Source of the DNA: Nymphalis io
Taxonomy: Eukaryota; Arthropoda; Insecta; Lepidoptera; Nymphalidae
Direction: 5' to 3'
DNA: 64,000 bases
Assembly (NCBI RefSeq): GCF_905147045.1
Contig: NC_065918.1
Span: 1,178,001-1,242,000 of the forward strand
Part shown: positions 34,961 to 46,185 of the stretch, piece by piece
Layout of the letters: each line of letters opens with the position of its first letter
How positions within the stretch are numbered: position 1 is the stretch's first letter
Translations under genes and position numbers: made by a program
Notes under the pieces: model-generated
Databases searched by the model: none
What the model was told of the DNA's origin: nothing
Seen by the model: only the letters and a program-made list of their open reading frames with translations

Positions 34961-36233
34961 CAGTATATATATTATTACATGTACATTTATATATATTATA
35001 TTTAAAAATATATTCAGATTCAGATATTTAAAAAGTTAATAAACTCACCCATTGTAATCATTGCAAGTGCTACAAACGCGAAGCGACTGTAAGAAGGAAC
35101 AAGTTGCTTAGGGTGTTGTTTGAAATACAAGCAAACGACCTTACTTAGTTGTTTCAGGGGCGATTAGTTAAAACGTTGTGTCTACAACTTTCGAATATTA
35201 AATCAATGAGGACAGAAAGAGAGAAACTCAACATAAGCCATTTCAAAAATATATCATACTTTTTTAAACCTTCAAGTACGACTGTACAGACATTGACTAA
35301 AACTGATTTTACGAACTATTGATTATATTCGTGTTTTTTAATAATTATAATAATTTATTTATTTTATTTATAAATCATCATATCAGATCAGAAACAAAAT
35401 GTGAACGATAATAAATGCTATAGTGTAAAACTGTGATGCAGTTATTAACGCCCGTCAACAAAGCGACAATTCTCTATTTTGTAAAACATTTGAGGTGCAC
35501 AAAAAAAAAATAACAGAGTACAAAATTACAAAATTTTAAACAAAAAATTCAAATAAATAATAACTTTAATGTAAAACTAAATCAGATTGTAATATATAAT
35601 ATAAGATGTGATATGAATTAATATTAAATATTACTGGAGAGTATCTCTTATTTTATTATATTCATTAATAATAATCTATATTTTTAATCTGGCAACAAGA
35701 ACATTGACAGATACTCTTTTTTGGCGGAAAACGGATAGACTTGAATTCTCTTTACGAACATTGCGGATTTCGTGTTGAGATTTAATGTTTACATTAAAGA
35801 TTTAGACCAAACATGGTGTAATTTTTTTTTTTTTTTATTACAATGCGGAATAAACATTTTTATATTTGGTAATAAAACAATTAAATGGAAATGCCACATG
35901 GACGTGAAACACAAAGGCTCAATCCTATCATTTAGTTTTTAAATATTTAAAAACATTATAAAACGTCATGATACATATAATGCTTTGAAAAATAAAAGAC
36001 CAGTCAACTAAGGAGAATGTTGATGAATATACATATTAACAATATACTTATTATTATATATTGATCACTGTAATATATATTTACATAAGTTAATACTTCC
36101 TTAATGTCTCAATATAAAAATATTTATATTTAATATCCTTATGGAATTTTAAAAGTGATATTACATGATTTATAATAATAATAAAATTTTACCTTGTCCA
36201 AATAATTTGTTGTTTTGAGTATTCTTGCATCAT
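34510..36233 (-). CDS. Small two-pass membrane protein, three exons, 81 aa, unknown function
   Basis: Assembled from splice signals. Exon 1 is 36233-36193 (ATGATGCAAGAA to ACAAG|gtaaaa). Exon 2 is 35086-35049 (cttcttacag|TCGC to ATGG|gtgagt). Exon 3 is 34676-34510 (tatttttctag|GATTAG to stop). Phases 2 and 1 match across both introns (1106 and 372 nt), giving one frame without stops. The protein starts MMQEYSKQQIIWTSRFAF. Residues 16-37 and about 50-76 are hydrophobic and could span the membrane. Between them lies a short loop, HLETCKEVERVGP, and the tail is RKETT. No secretion-type signal is obvious. I do not recognise the family. The second intron contains an (AT)n run at 34.93-34.97 kb. 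The long frame that reads straight through into exon 3 (start near 34755) is intron sequence and should not be annotated. The gene model is inference from strong, mutually consistent signals. Confidence 0.72.
34931..34978. repeat. (AT)n microsatellite
   Basis: Near-pure AT run interrupted by cag, within intron 2 of the small membrane-protein gene. Confidence 0.9.
35049..35086 (-). CDS. Small membrane protein, exon 2 (38 nt)
   Basis: Pyrimidine-rich acceptor gttccttcttacag, 38 nt encoding RFAFVALAMITM, donor ATGG|gtgagt. It carries the first half of membrane segment 1. It is far too short to show as an ORF and was found from its splice sites. Confidence 0.7.
36193..36233 (-). CDS. Small membrane protein, exon 1 (start)
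   Basis: Tandem ATGATG start, 13 codons plus two bases (MMQEYSKQQIIWT), donor ACAAG|gtaaaa. Phase 2 fits exon 2, with AG plus T forming serine 14. Confidence 0.65.
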
Positions 36234-37664
36234 TATAAATCGATAATATGAATAGGAAAACATATTTAAATACAAATATAGATTAAAACGGTTAAATATA
36301 TAAAGTATATTGACTAAATCTGTTAAAGCTAAAATGACACTTTAAATATTCTGCCAATGTCAAGTAGAAATGCAGATAACTCAAAAGAGGATTCAACTTT
36401 CAAAACGTAAACAAATATATATTAATTTATCCTTTATTACTTACTTGTTTATTCGTTTACCTCCTGCATCAGGCATGGGCAATATATAAATGGGCAAACG
36501 CAAAACGGTTCAATACCTCTTTATCGTCAGTTTGTCAATCGAATTTCTTTTTTGTTTGTTTGGCAGCTATTGAGCTTTTGTGTTATCAATAAAAAAATGG
36601 TAATAGGAGTTGAAAATAAATGACTGAGATATACAAATTCATATATACATAAATATATATATTTAAATTTCTACCACACTGCGAACATTACTATCAAATT
36701 TATATAAATATGTAATTATAGGAACTGTTGATTACGTTTTAATTATTTTTGCCTACGAAACTGTTTTTGGTTATGTGATTGGTATTATATAAAAACTTGT
36801 ATTTGAAAAATTTATATATAGTTTAAATAAATAAATAACATTTTCAAAATGAAGAAGTTGCGAATGTAATATGTATCGTGATAGCTGTACAAATATTGAT
36901 GGAAGAGCTACAAGGCGCCCTCAAGTTAGTTCGTTACCGTCTTGAGGCGTAACGAACTGTTTGCACCCGCGGGGGCAGGTAATCTAATCTTACTCCCCGC
37001 TTTCTAGGGTTGAAATGCTTCTCTGTATATCGAATGAATAAAATGATGAGTGAATTTCTTTTAAATGTACAGAGCTGTCTGTATATAAATATATATACCA
37101 ATTTCTAAGACATATATATAGCAAAGAGTTACAACAAAGGCTTATCCATAAAAAATATATATGTGCCAACTTTCATATTGATCAAAGTCGATGTCACTTA
37201 TTCTCAAACATATTTTCATATATAAGATGTAAGGCAGACAAATGCTCCATGATCTATGATGATAATCGTTTACCTTACCATTAATATACTGCCATTGGAA
37301 AAAGTGCAAAACACTCCTGACGCAGTCAATGCACTGACTACTACTAAGGTGAGTCGTGCCAGCTCAAAACCCTAGCAACGAAGATATGTGTCACAACAAA
37401 ATCATTAAACTAGAGAAAGAGAAAGCTTTGTTTCAATAAAAACCACTACACGACAATGCATCTTATTCCTATGTACTCAATCACCCTTAAGCAAGAGTAC
37501 ATAATACAGTATGTATTGATTTATCTGTAAAATTAATTATATGTGATTGGTATCTTACTTAATTATTACGCAAAAACAACTGTATTATAACATATATTTA
37601 ATGTATGTATGGTTAATAAATACAAAAGAAACTATTAATATAAACCTATACAGAAGATGTTAAG

Positions 37665-38405
37665 GTAATCGTAGGTTTGAACCATAAGAAGTCCTTTTTC
37701 CGGTGATTCGGTCAAGTCTTCCGGTCCCCCTACCGTTAACGGCCTGGTTCGCCGAGCTGGGGCTGACCGAGTAGGAACTGAGACGTGCGGTCGATCACAT
37801 GCAGGCTGGTAACATCGCACCCAGCCCTAACGGGATTCCGAGGCGGATGCTAGTGTTAGCTTCGGCTTCAGGCCGGGGAGTTGACTGAGGTGGCTGTTCA
37901 ACAGTGAATTTGTTTCTTCTGAAAAAGGATAGCAAGGCTGCAGAATCTCTCTCTGCGTACCGTCTCATATGTCCGCTGGACGCATTTTGAGCGAGTTGTT
38001 GCTTCTCGTCTGTGTGGGCATCTGTCGCGTGTCGGCCTCGACCTGGCTGAATGCAAGTTCGGCTTCCGACGGGGTCGTTCGACTGTCGACGCTATATTGC
38101 ACTGGACGGTCCCTGGGGCTTTGAAGAGCACTTCGAGTGCCTAGTCTCCCAGATCGAGAAGGTAGTGTGTGCCATGCACAGACTGCTGCCTAAAATCTTG
38201 GGTTCTAAGGGTGGAAATTGCAGTCACTATGCTGGTGTCGTGCGATCAATGGCTCTCTACGGGGTGCCCGAGAGCCATTGATCTCTCAGACTGTGAGAAA
38301 AAACTACTACACTCTGCAGGACTAAGATCCAAAGTTCGCAGCGGAAGGCGTCCATTCGTGGCCAGCGGTCGTATAGTGCGAGGATATCACACGATATTTT
38401 TCACA
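37665..38405 (+). mobile_element. Degenerate R1-like LINE, reverse-transcriptase remnant
   Basis: Plus-strand frames show R1-clade ORF2 pieces in the right order: LTE*ELRRAVDHMQAGNIAP, then LLKKDSKAAESLSAYR, then FERVVASRLCGHLSRVGLDL with FGFRRGRSTVDAI, then YAGVVRSMALYGVPE and VRGYHTI. Stops and frame changes separate them, and a large part of the RT palm between RSTVDAI and YAGVV is missing. The segment is much GC-richer than its flanks. It is dead, and no intact end is visible. Confidence 0.8.
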
Positions 38406-38841
38406 TTTTTATCATTAGGATTCACAAGGATTAGGATCATCCAAATACTTTTTATTCGATATTTCTTGATGTATTTCCAAGTAAATTTTAAGAAGAAATA
38501 ATTAAAAAAACATATATAATTATACATTTCATGAATGGTCGGAACCCTACTTTGGTCCGTGTTTCACTTCCCTCCATCCCCTTCCTTTCATCCGTACCGT
38601 TTTTCCCGATGTTTATTTCAGTATCTGAACGGACTGTTCGCGACTTGAATATTTCAGATAAAATGAATGTGTTTAATAAAGCAATTGATTATATCAATAT
38701 CATTCAAATAAACATTTTTATTAAATACATTTGTAGCATGATATAAAAATAATAATAGTACCTATAAATGTTTTATTGGGTCTCAAGCTTCCTTTCCTTT
38801 TGCAGGGATGGCTAAGCTATTTAATTACGGGTTGGTGCATA

Positions 38842-39138
38842 GTAGTAGTAACAGCCTGTAAATGTCCCACTGCTGGGCTAAGGCCTCCTCTCCCTTTTGA
38901 GGAGAAGGTTTGGAGCTTATTCCACCAGCTGCTCCAATGGTGGAATACACATGTTGCAGAATTTCGATGAAATTAGACACATGCAGGTTTCCTCACGATG
39001 TTTTCCTTCACCGAAAAGCACGAGATGAATTATAAACAGAAATTAAGCACATGAAAATTCAGAAGTGCTTGCCTGGGTTTGAACCCACGTTCATCGGTTA
39101 AGATTCACGCGTTCTTACCACTGGGCGATCCCGACTTC
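38842..39138 (-). mobile_element. Family-2 tRNA-derived SINE with short TSD
   Basis: Complete in outline with small gaps. The direct repeat TGGTGCATA lies at 38833-38841 and 39139-39147. Short plus-strand ORFs here are repeat-derived. Confidence 0.87.
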
Positions 39139-39179
39139 TGGTGCATACATATAGCATAATTTTATAACACACGTGTAAG

Positions 39180-39300
39180 TTCAAGGCCGAACATGAGATA
39201 AATTATAAAAAAAAATTAAGGACATTAAAGTTCTGTTGTGCTTGCACGAGATTTGCATCTTCGGTTAAACTTCGCGAATTTTAACCACTGATTCGATTGT
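39180..39300 (-). mobile_element. Family-2 SINE, old fragment
   Basis: aaattaaggacattaaagtt, then gcttgcacgagatttgcatc and cttcggttaaacttcgcgaa follow the family text with heavy divergence, directly beside the younger copy at 38.8-39.1 kb. Confidence 0.55.
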
Positions 39301-39399
39301 ATAAACAAAATAGAGGTAACTATACTGTGTGTGTGTTATCGCTTATATTTGAAATAATCGAAATATTCCTATATTTTGTTTAGATAATTTTTTTTAGGT

Positions 39400-39670
39400 T
39401 TTATGGGCGGGCAAATAGTCATGATGGTAAGTGATCACCACCACCCTTAGACATTGACACTGAAAGAAGTAATAGCCATTCCCTACATAGCCAATGCGCC
39501 AATAATCTCGGTAAATAAGTAGTTATGTCCATTGTGTCTGTAGTTACACTGGCTCACTCACCCTTCAAACCGGAACACAGCTATACTAAGTAATGCTGTT
39601 TGGCGGTAGATAATATGGTGAGTAGGTGGTGCAGCCTGGACGGGCTTGCATAAAGCTCTACCACCACGTG
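39400..39670 (-). mobile_element. Family-1 SINE-like element, old copy
   Basis: gatggtaagtgatcaccacc, actggctcactcacccttca, and ataaagctctaccaccacgt in order, with scattered substitutions. Confidence 0.7.
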
Positions 39671-40125
39671 AAGCTAAAGTTAGTTGCAAAGATGCAAAAA
39701 AAACACTTGAACTAAATTGTATGTATTGCGAGATATAAAGCGGTCGGTTTAAATTTTTTTTTTTCTTATAATAAACTCAAAAACATAAATATTTACGTCT
39801 AATACCAACAAATATCTAAAATACTAATATTATATTTTATAAAGTGAATTTTGTTTGTGTGTCCTTCAAACCGGGTTAGGAAACATTTGGAACGCTGACC
39901 AAACGTATTCTACCATTTGCTAGACCTATTATTATAAACGTAAAAAAACAGATTTTCATCAAGAAATTTATTTCTTGTTACTTGTAAAATTGATTCGATA
40001 TAACACAAGTTCATTATTTATAAGTTCTGCTCTAACGAAATCCAATCTAGCACTGTGTAGGAAACCGGTCTATTCAACGACACTGTCCGTGCTTTATTTT
40101 AGTAAATATACTATTGAAATCTTAT

Positions 40126-40432
40126 CCGTAACAGCCTGTGAATGTCCCACTGCTGGGCTAAAGGCCTCCTCTCCTCTTTTTGAGGAGAAGGTTTGGAGCT
40201 TATTCCACCACGCTGCTCCAATGCGGGTTGGTAGAATTCACATGTGGCAGAATTTCAGTGAAATTAGGACACATGCAGGTTTCCTCACGATGTTTTCCTT
40301 CACCGTAAAGCACGAGATGAATTATAATCACAAATTAAGCACATGAAAATTCAGTGGTGCTTGCCCGGGTTTGAACCCACGATCATCGGTTAAGATTCAC
40401 GCGTTCTTACCACAGGGCCATCTCGGCTTTTT
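40126..40432 (-). mobile_element. Family-2 tRNA-derived SINE, full length with TSD
   Basis: Well-preserved copy. The 12-bp duplication TTGAAATCTTAT lies at 40114-40125 and 40433-40444. A 123-codon plus frame running through it is not a gene. Confidence 0.92.
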
Positions 40433-41284
40433 TTGAAATCTTATACATACGAATATATGTTGCTCTATTTGTTCGTGATTAATTTAGACACTGTTTGAGA
40501 GCTTACTATAAGAACATATTCTTTCATAGAGAAGGTTATTATGGTATTGATTTGTTTGCAACCAGCCCGTAAATGGTACTGCACCACATCAACTTAGAAC
40601 GAGTTCAACCGATCGCCAAGAGAAGCGGTATGTTCACATAAACAGAACAACGTATGTTTGGTATTATATATTATATAGTGTGATTGCTATTTTTCGAACG
40701 TCTATATTTTCTATGCTGAATATTTTTTGTATTATATTTATCAATAATACAGATAATATTTGACAGATTGGCAAATGAACCTGATGGTAAGTGGTCACAG
40801 CCTTTTCTTTTTTGTACCACATAGATATATATTTTATAACACGATATATAATACAAAACTAAGGCAGTCTTATGATTAATTATGGATCTCTTCCAGTCAA
40901 CCTTATGAATTTAAAATCAGATTCACTAAAAAGGTAAGAGCTTTTTATGCATATACACATTACCGTATATTTATTAGTTGTATGTTGTATATTATTACTA
41001 TATTTTATATTTTATTTATAAAGGCTGTTGTTGTTATACTCGTAGTTGTAATAAAGAATGACCACAACATACTTATATATCATTATAGACTTTTTATGTA
41101 ATTAAGTTTGTTTTTTTTAAATTAAATATGCAAGTAGGATATAAAAAAACATTTATTAATTATAAGTATTGTATTAGGTACCCTACCTAATGTGTATATT
41201 AATAATAGTCCTTGATTATCCATTTCATAAAAAAATATCAACATTCCAGGTAAAAATTCTATTTCTATCACTAAAATAAATCGT

Positions 41285-41545
41285 CGCAATCAGGATATGA
41301 ACTGCTACTGTGTACGAATTAATTCGACCTCCCAACACGTAGCCAATGCAAACCCTCAATTGCCCGCCGATAATGATCAAAGGCGAACGATCATTAGACC
41401 GAAGGCCTTATAATTTTCGCATTACATCATTATTCTGCACCCATTTACGATAATTCGGTACTCTTGAATGAAGAATGAACGAACGAGTCGCGTGAGAGCG
41501 ATTTGTTGACACGCGACGCCTTTTCACCTCACTGCTTTCAAATAG
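41285..41545. promoter_or_regulatory. Candidate enhancer with TCF site inside an inverted repeat
   Basis: TAATGATC (41371-41378) and GATCATTA (41389-41396) frame ATCAAAGG (41376-41383), a perfect TCF/Pangolin core. GC-richer flanks continue to acgagtcgcgtgagagcgat. Confidence 0.38.
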
Positions 41546-42198
41546 ATTCTATACGAACTTATTGTGATAATTTTATATGCAATTTTGAACTTTATTCTTT
41601 TAGTATTAGAATTTTCAATGTTTAGTGTTATGATAGTATAGTTATGGTTCATTTCGTATTAAGCTTTGAGTTAAACCAAATTATTTCGATTTTGTGTCAA
41701 GCTAATTTGATCTGTGTAAGAAGGCAATAAGGTTGATCTTCACTGATTATAGTTTTGTGGTTTATTTGTTAAATAAAAGATTTGTTTAACTCAAAAGCTG
41801 CATAGTAAACATTGGGGATATTTTGCTGATTGTAATTTCATTATATATTGCACTTCGTGAGATAACTTTTACGTTTTCGACGGGAATACTTATTTTGCAA
41901 CTGCGATGGATATAGTTTAACTTTTAATAATAATAATAATAATAAACATTGTTGGTGTTAATAAGTTTTAAAAAATGCAAAAGCTTGCCGAGGAATAAAA
42001 TATTTAAAAATATTTTTAGAATCAATCGTGAAGATTTTAAAAATAGAAAAAACTACATTTTCTTCGTATACGATTACTAAATTTGGCTATTTATTATATA
42101 ATAAAAAATAGATATATTGATACAAAACAAAAATCGGTGAAGAAGTCACAAATGGCCGACAGAGAAATTAAGAAAAATAAATATTACGCAGTATTAGT

Positions 42199-42494
42199 GG
42201 TAAGAACGCGTGAATCTTAACCGATGATCGTGGGTTCAAACCCGGGCAAGCACCACTGAATTTTCATGTGCTTAATTTGTGATTATAATTCATCTCGTGC
42301 TTTACGGTGAAGGAAGACATCGTGAGGAAACCTGCGTGTGTCTAATTTCACTGAAATTCTGCCACATGTGAATTCTACCGACCCGCATTGGAGCAGCGTG
42401 GTGGAATAAGCTCCAAACCTTCTCCTCAAAAAGAGGAGAGGAGGCCTTTAGCCCAGCAGTGGGACATTCACAGGCTGTTACGGTTACGGTACGG
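42199..42494 (+). mobile_element. Family-2 SINE, 5'-truncated, 14-bp TSD
   Basis: Starts inside the A box (ggtaagaacgcgtgaatc), lacking the first 20 or so bases. The perfect 14-bp duplication TACGCAGTATTAGT (42185-42198 and 42495-42508) shows a recent insertion by target-primed reverse transcription with an incomplete 5' end. Confidence 0.93.
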
Positions 42495-42865
42495 TACGCA
42501 GTATTAGTATACTATTTAGCATAATGTGTTCTTTCAGTATACTATTTACAGTCTCCCAAACATTAAATGTTGTTCTATATCCAACATACCCACAAAAGAT
42601 AATTCTGTACGTTTGTAACATGTGGATGAGTAAATATTTGCAGTAATTCCCCTATCTGCGCTGTGTTCGCGTCCTAAACGCTTATATCGCCCTTGCCCCG
42701 TCTCCAGGGACGACGTATTAAAAACAATAACAGCGACAATTGCTAACTACTAGTTACACTAACAAGTCCCGAAGGAATTAAATCCAGTTTGATATTCCTC
42801 GTACTGGTCTTTCGTTACAGATCACACCCTTACTTGTGGAAATGAGTGAACATTATACGTAACTG

Positions 42866-42940
42866 GCTTCCGCCCGCGGCTTCAGGTAGCCTATGTGATA
42901 AGTACGCTGAGCTATACGAAACTTCTTTCAAATTTATCCG
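42866..42940 (+). mobile_element. RTE-type LINE 3'-region fragment
   Basis: cttccgcccgcggcttcagg and agcctatgtgataagtacgc resemble the CCGCGGCTTCG / CCTATGT text that precedes the terminal box in RTE-like elements. Confidence 0.4.
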
Positions 42941-43129
42941 TCGTCGTTTTTGGGTGATTACTGAATATTAATATGATTACACAGAAACATATTAGAGAAT
43001 CTGCCACCGTGAGAGAGTCGGCTCGTCACCGCGATAGGTGCCAACGTTGTCGAAGCGTCGGACAAAATAATATAAAAAACATATGATTAAAACCCTAATG
43101 TAAAATATTAAATTGATTCTTATACTTTT

Positions 43130-43621
43130 TTTTTACTATTAATAGGCCAGTGTTTGACCGTTGACTTGCCTGATGTTAAGCATCGACACGGTCTAAGATT
43201 TAGCACGCTTGCCTATAAGAAACCTGTTTACTCTGGATTTGAAGACACCAACATTGTACCTATCGGGAAATACGGACTCAGGCAAAGCATTCCAAAGTTT
43301 CGCAGTGCGAATGATGAATATAGACTCAAAGCGCTTCGTACGTAGGCGAGGAATTTCCACTGTGTACCTATGGCGCTTTGGTCGCGTTTGCCTGGCTGTT
43401 CGATAGTAAAAAGGGGCTGGAGGAATCAGTTCATGTAATTCCTGAGCACATTCTCCGAAATGTATCCGATAGAAGACTGAGAGTGATGCAACCACACGTC
43501 GATGTTCAAGACTTTGGAGCCTAGACTCGACCAATGCGTCGTCTCCTATCAACCTTCTGGCACGCCTCTCAATCAACTCTAGAGCCTGAACTCTTATACA
43601 TAGTACTAAAAGGTTAATCAA
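43130..43621 (-). mobile_element. 5'-truncated Jockey-like LINE, C-terminal end of ORF2
   Basis: A 130-codon minus frame reads ERRARRLIGDDALVESRL, LEHRRVVASLSVFYRIHFGE, then RFESIFIIRTAKLWNALPES and VFPDRYNVGVFKSRVNRFL. This is the conserved tail found after the RT domain of Jockey/CR1-type elements, with the NALP and VFKSRVNRFL blocks. After its stop come about 60 nt of 3' UTR and an A-rich tail (T-run at about 43128-43136 on the plus strand). The frame is intact but everything upstream is lost. Confidence 0.8.
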
Positions 43622-44044
43622 AATGAATTAGCTTTTTAAGGTTAGGTTTCAATTAAATTAGAAAATATTTAAAACGTTCTAATAAGGTAAGGCATAGATA
43701 AAAATGGACTATCATGTGCTTTAGATTTAGGTAAAAAGTCATCATAAAATGTCTGCTGCGGATTTGCAAGCGTATTAAATTTAAATAACGGCCCTATGTT
43801 CGAACTTGAGGTCCAGCTACCATATTCCAAAACACCATTTCCTCTATCAGACCTTTATAAATAGCACAATTCTTATTTTAAAAATATCAATAACATTTTT
43901 CATATAAAACTTTGGCCACTACCAGTGTAATATATTTATTGATTGATATCAAACATACAAATCACCAATATTTTAATGGCATAATTATATTTATCACAAC
44001 AGATGTAATAATAGAACTTTAATAGAGGGATTTTTAAGGAGACA

Positions 44045-44235
44045 TTTTAAAGGGGGTCTGTGGTCCAAGTAAAGCAACGCCGCGAGATGCGGGTGGGGTA
44101 GTAATCGTATCCCGGCGGTCGGCTGCGCGCGCGGCGCCCGTGTAATCTCGTTGTACTAATAGTCTTAGGATCACAAAGGGCTGATCAAACGCTGCAATTT
44201 AACGCGCCAAATGTCACCGTCCTGCAAAATGGAAT
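44045..44235. promoter_or_regulatory. GC-rich island with TCF-like sites
   Basis: ggcggtcggctgcgcgcgcg, then ggatcacaaagggctgatca (ATCACAAAGGG and TGATCAAAC) and aacgcgccaaatg. CpG-rich. Possible promoter or enhancer; no start exon is seen. Confidence 0.35.
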
Positions 44236-44504
44236 CGTGTAACAGTTTTAAAAATGTTTTATTCGTTCTTATTACTGTATTACTTAATACTGTTGCTTAT
44301 ATTTCTATATTTTTCAATTAGAATTCACTTTCATAAAAAAAGGATCATGTATTAAAATTTTCAAATATATTATCCTCCTATTGAACTATGCAAGCATTTA
44401 CACGTATATATATAATTTACCTTAAGAAATTTCTAATTACGAATATTATATAAATAATGTATATCTAATATTCGTCTTTATTATTATTGTATATCTTACC
44501 CGAA

Positions 44505-44632
44505 GATTGCGGATTGCGGAAATCTGGGCAACCAATGTGTTTTATGTGCTTAATTTGTATTCATTAAATAACTTATCTCTTGCTCGCGGTGAAAATAAAA
44601 CTCCACAAAAAGAGAGCAGATGTTAGCTCGGC
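44505..44632 (+). mobile_element. Family-2 SINE, very old fragment
   Basis: tttatgtgcttaatttgtat and ctcgcggtgaaaataaaact recall the family's central text. Low similarity. Confidence 0.4.
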
Positions 44633-44887
44633 AACACGACGTGTGCAGCTACTTGACATTACTTTGATTTAACAATAATAATATTAGACTAAACATCTAT
44701 TGATTCACTGATTAGCTTTATACCACTATGTATCATTTACTTGACGGTAAAGCTTTGTAAAAGGCACTTACGGAAGGTACCTACCCCAAGTCATTTATTG
44801 CATTACACTTTAAGTACTTAAGTTGTAAGCTTATAATAATGAGATCATTATTACCCTAGACACAGCTAGATAGTAAGAGAGAGATTT

Positions 44888-45068
44888 TTGGTAGCACTTA
44901 CTCATCAATTAATTTTAATTTCTATCTTAAAATTTTAATAATTTGTATTGCTGTTTCAAAAGTCTGAGTTAATTGCAGGCTCACGTAGAACATCTTAGTT
45001 CTTTTGGTTGACAGCATTGGTGGTGTGTGTGGAATGAACATTTCCTTCAATGGACTTTAATGACTAAT
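44888..45068 (+). mobile_element. Family-1 SINE-like element, very old copy
   Basis: ttggtagcacttactcatca, gtattgctgtttcaaaagtc and gcattggtggtgtgtgtgga follow the consensus order weakly. Confidence 0.4.
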
Positions 45069-45179
45069 CATTATATCAATTTGTCTTTTGTCTGTTTACC
45101 TTGCATGATTAACTAAAGTAAAAAAACAATGGTTTATACCACTTCTATGATAGCTATTGTTCTATCTGACCAAAACAGA

Positions 45180-45310
45180 GCATTTACGTGACGTGTAATG
45201 AAATCAAGCCGCATTTTGCTGACTATCGCCCGCGCCCCCCAGGGCTGCTAACTTCCTTAACTATCCCTTTTCGTCACTCCATTGTTCCGCACCGGAAAAT
45301 TACTACAGCA
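45180..45310. promoter_or_regulatory. GC-richer non-coding island
   Basis: acgtgacgtgtaatgaaatc, cgcccgcgccccccagggct, then ccattgttccgcaccggaaa (Sox-like and ETS-like). No frame. Confidence 0.27.
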
Positions 45311-45559
45311 AGGCCCAGTATTATTCTGATTACGACCTTTTGACAACCATGTGATTGTTCATTTCTTACTGATTATCAAATTACAATATTGTCGACTATC
45401 TCGTCTGACTTTCGTGTTACAATTTTTATTTTATGTGTATTTATAAATATAATACTAGTGTTCACACAGCGGTCGAAATTTGACCATAATCATTATTGAA
45501 ATGTGAGCAAAATTTATTTCTAGTTTTTTTTTGACGGCTTGACGGCTTGGCACTTGGCT

Positions 45560-45652
45560 TAACGGTGAAGGAAAACATCGTGAGGAAACCTGCATGTGTC
45601 TAATTTCACTGAGATTCTGCCACATGTGTATTCCACCAACCCACATTGGAGT
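45560..45652 (+). mobile_element. Family-2 SINE, central fragment
   Basis: taacggtgaaggaaaacatc to ccaccaacccacattggag: the middle third only, still close to consensus, truncated at both ends. Confidence 0.85.
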
Positions 45653-46074
45653 TGTACTGATATAACACTTAAGCTTGTAAAATAGTTATCGACAAAAAAA
45701 AATGCAAACAGTTGTAATATTGAAGAAAAAGGTAGTGAACGGTTTTGTCTTTGCCTGTTTATATTCAAGTTTTATAAGAATGTTTCCGATTGCAAATATA
45801 TGATTTCGATTATAAAATGTATAATATATAATTTTTATATTATTATTTTTAATATTATTCATAACATTAAATTTTATATCTGGATAATTGCGACATATGT
45901 ACTATAATACATTTGGTGCTCTCTTAAGTTATTCTGAGTAAATAAAGAGCTTACATAATATGTGTAAACGTGGAGAAAGAGGTTTTGCTAGGTTTTTTAA
46001 AAACGTTGGCACACAATTATTTACTTTTTTATTAGCATAAAAAATATAGTCTTCTATATAAGTTCGTATCGTGT

Positions 46075-46185
46075 CCACAAATCACGAATGGCGGACAAAC
46101 GAGTTGATTTATAATGCGGAGTAAGGGCGGAGGACGATACCCGTGCCGAGGGCTAACTTTCCTCTACTTGGAGACTAGTTACTAA
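46075..46185. promoter_or_regulatory. GC-richer non-coding island
   Basis: cgaatggcggacaaacgagt, gatttataatgcggagtaag (posterior-Hox-like TTTATAATG) and cgatacccgtgccgagggct. Confidence 0.27.

Noticed and set aside
39975..40346. 123-codon plus ORF
   Set aside because: Its second half runs through a family-2 SINE, and the first half has no coding character.
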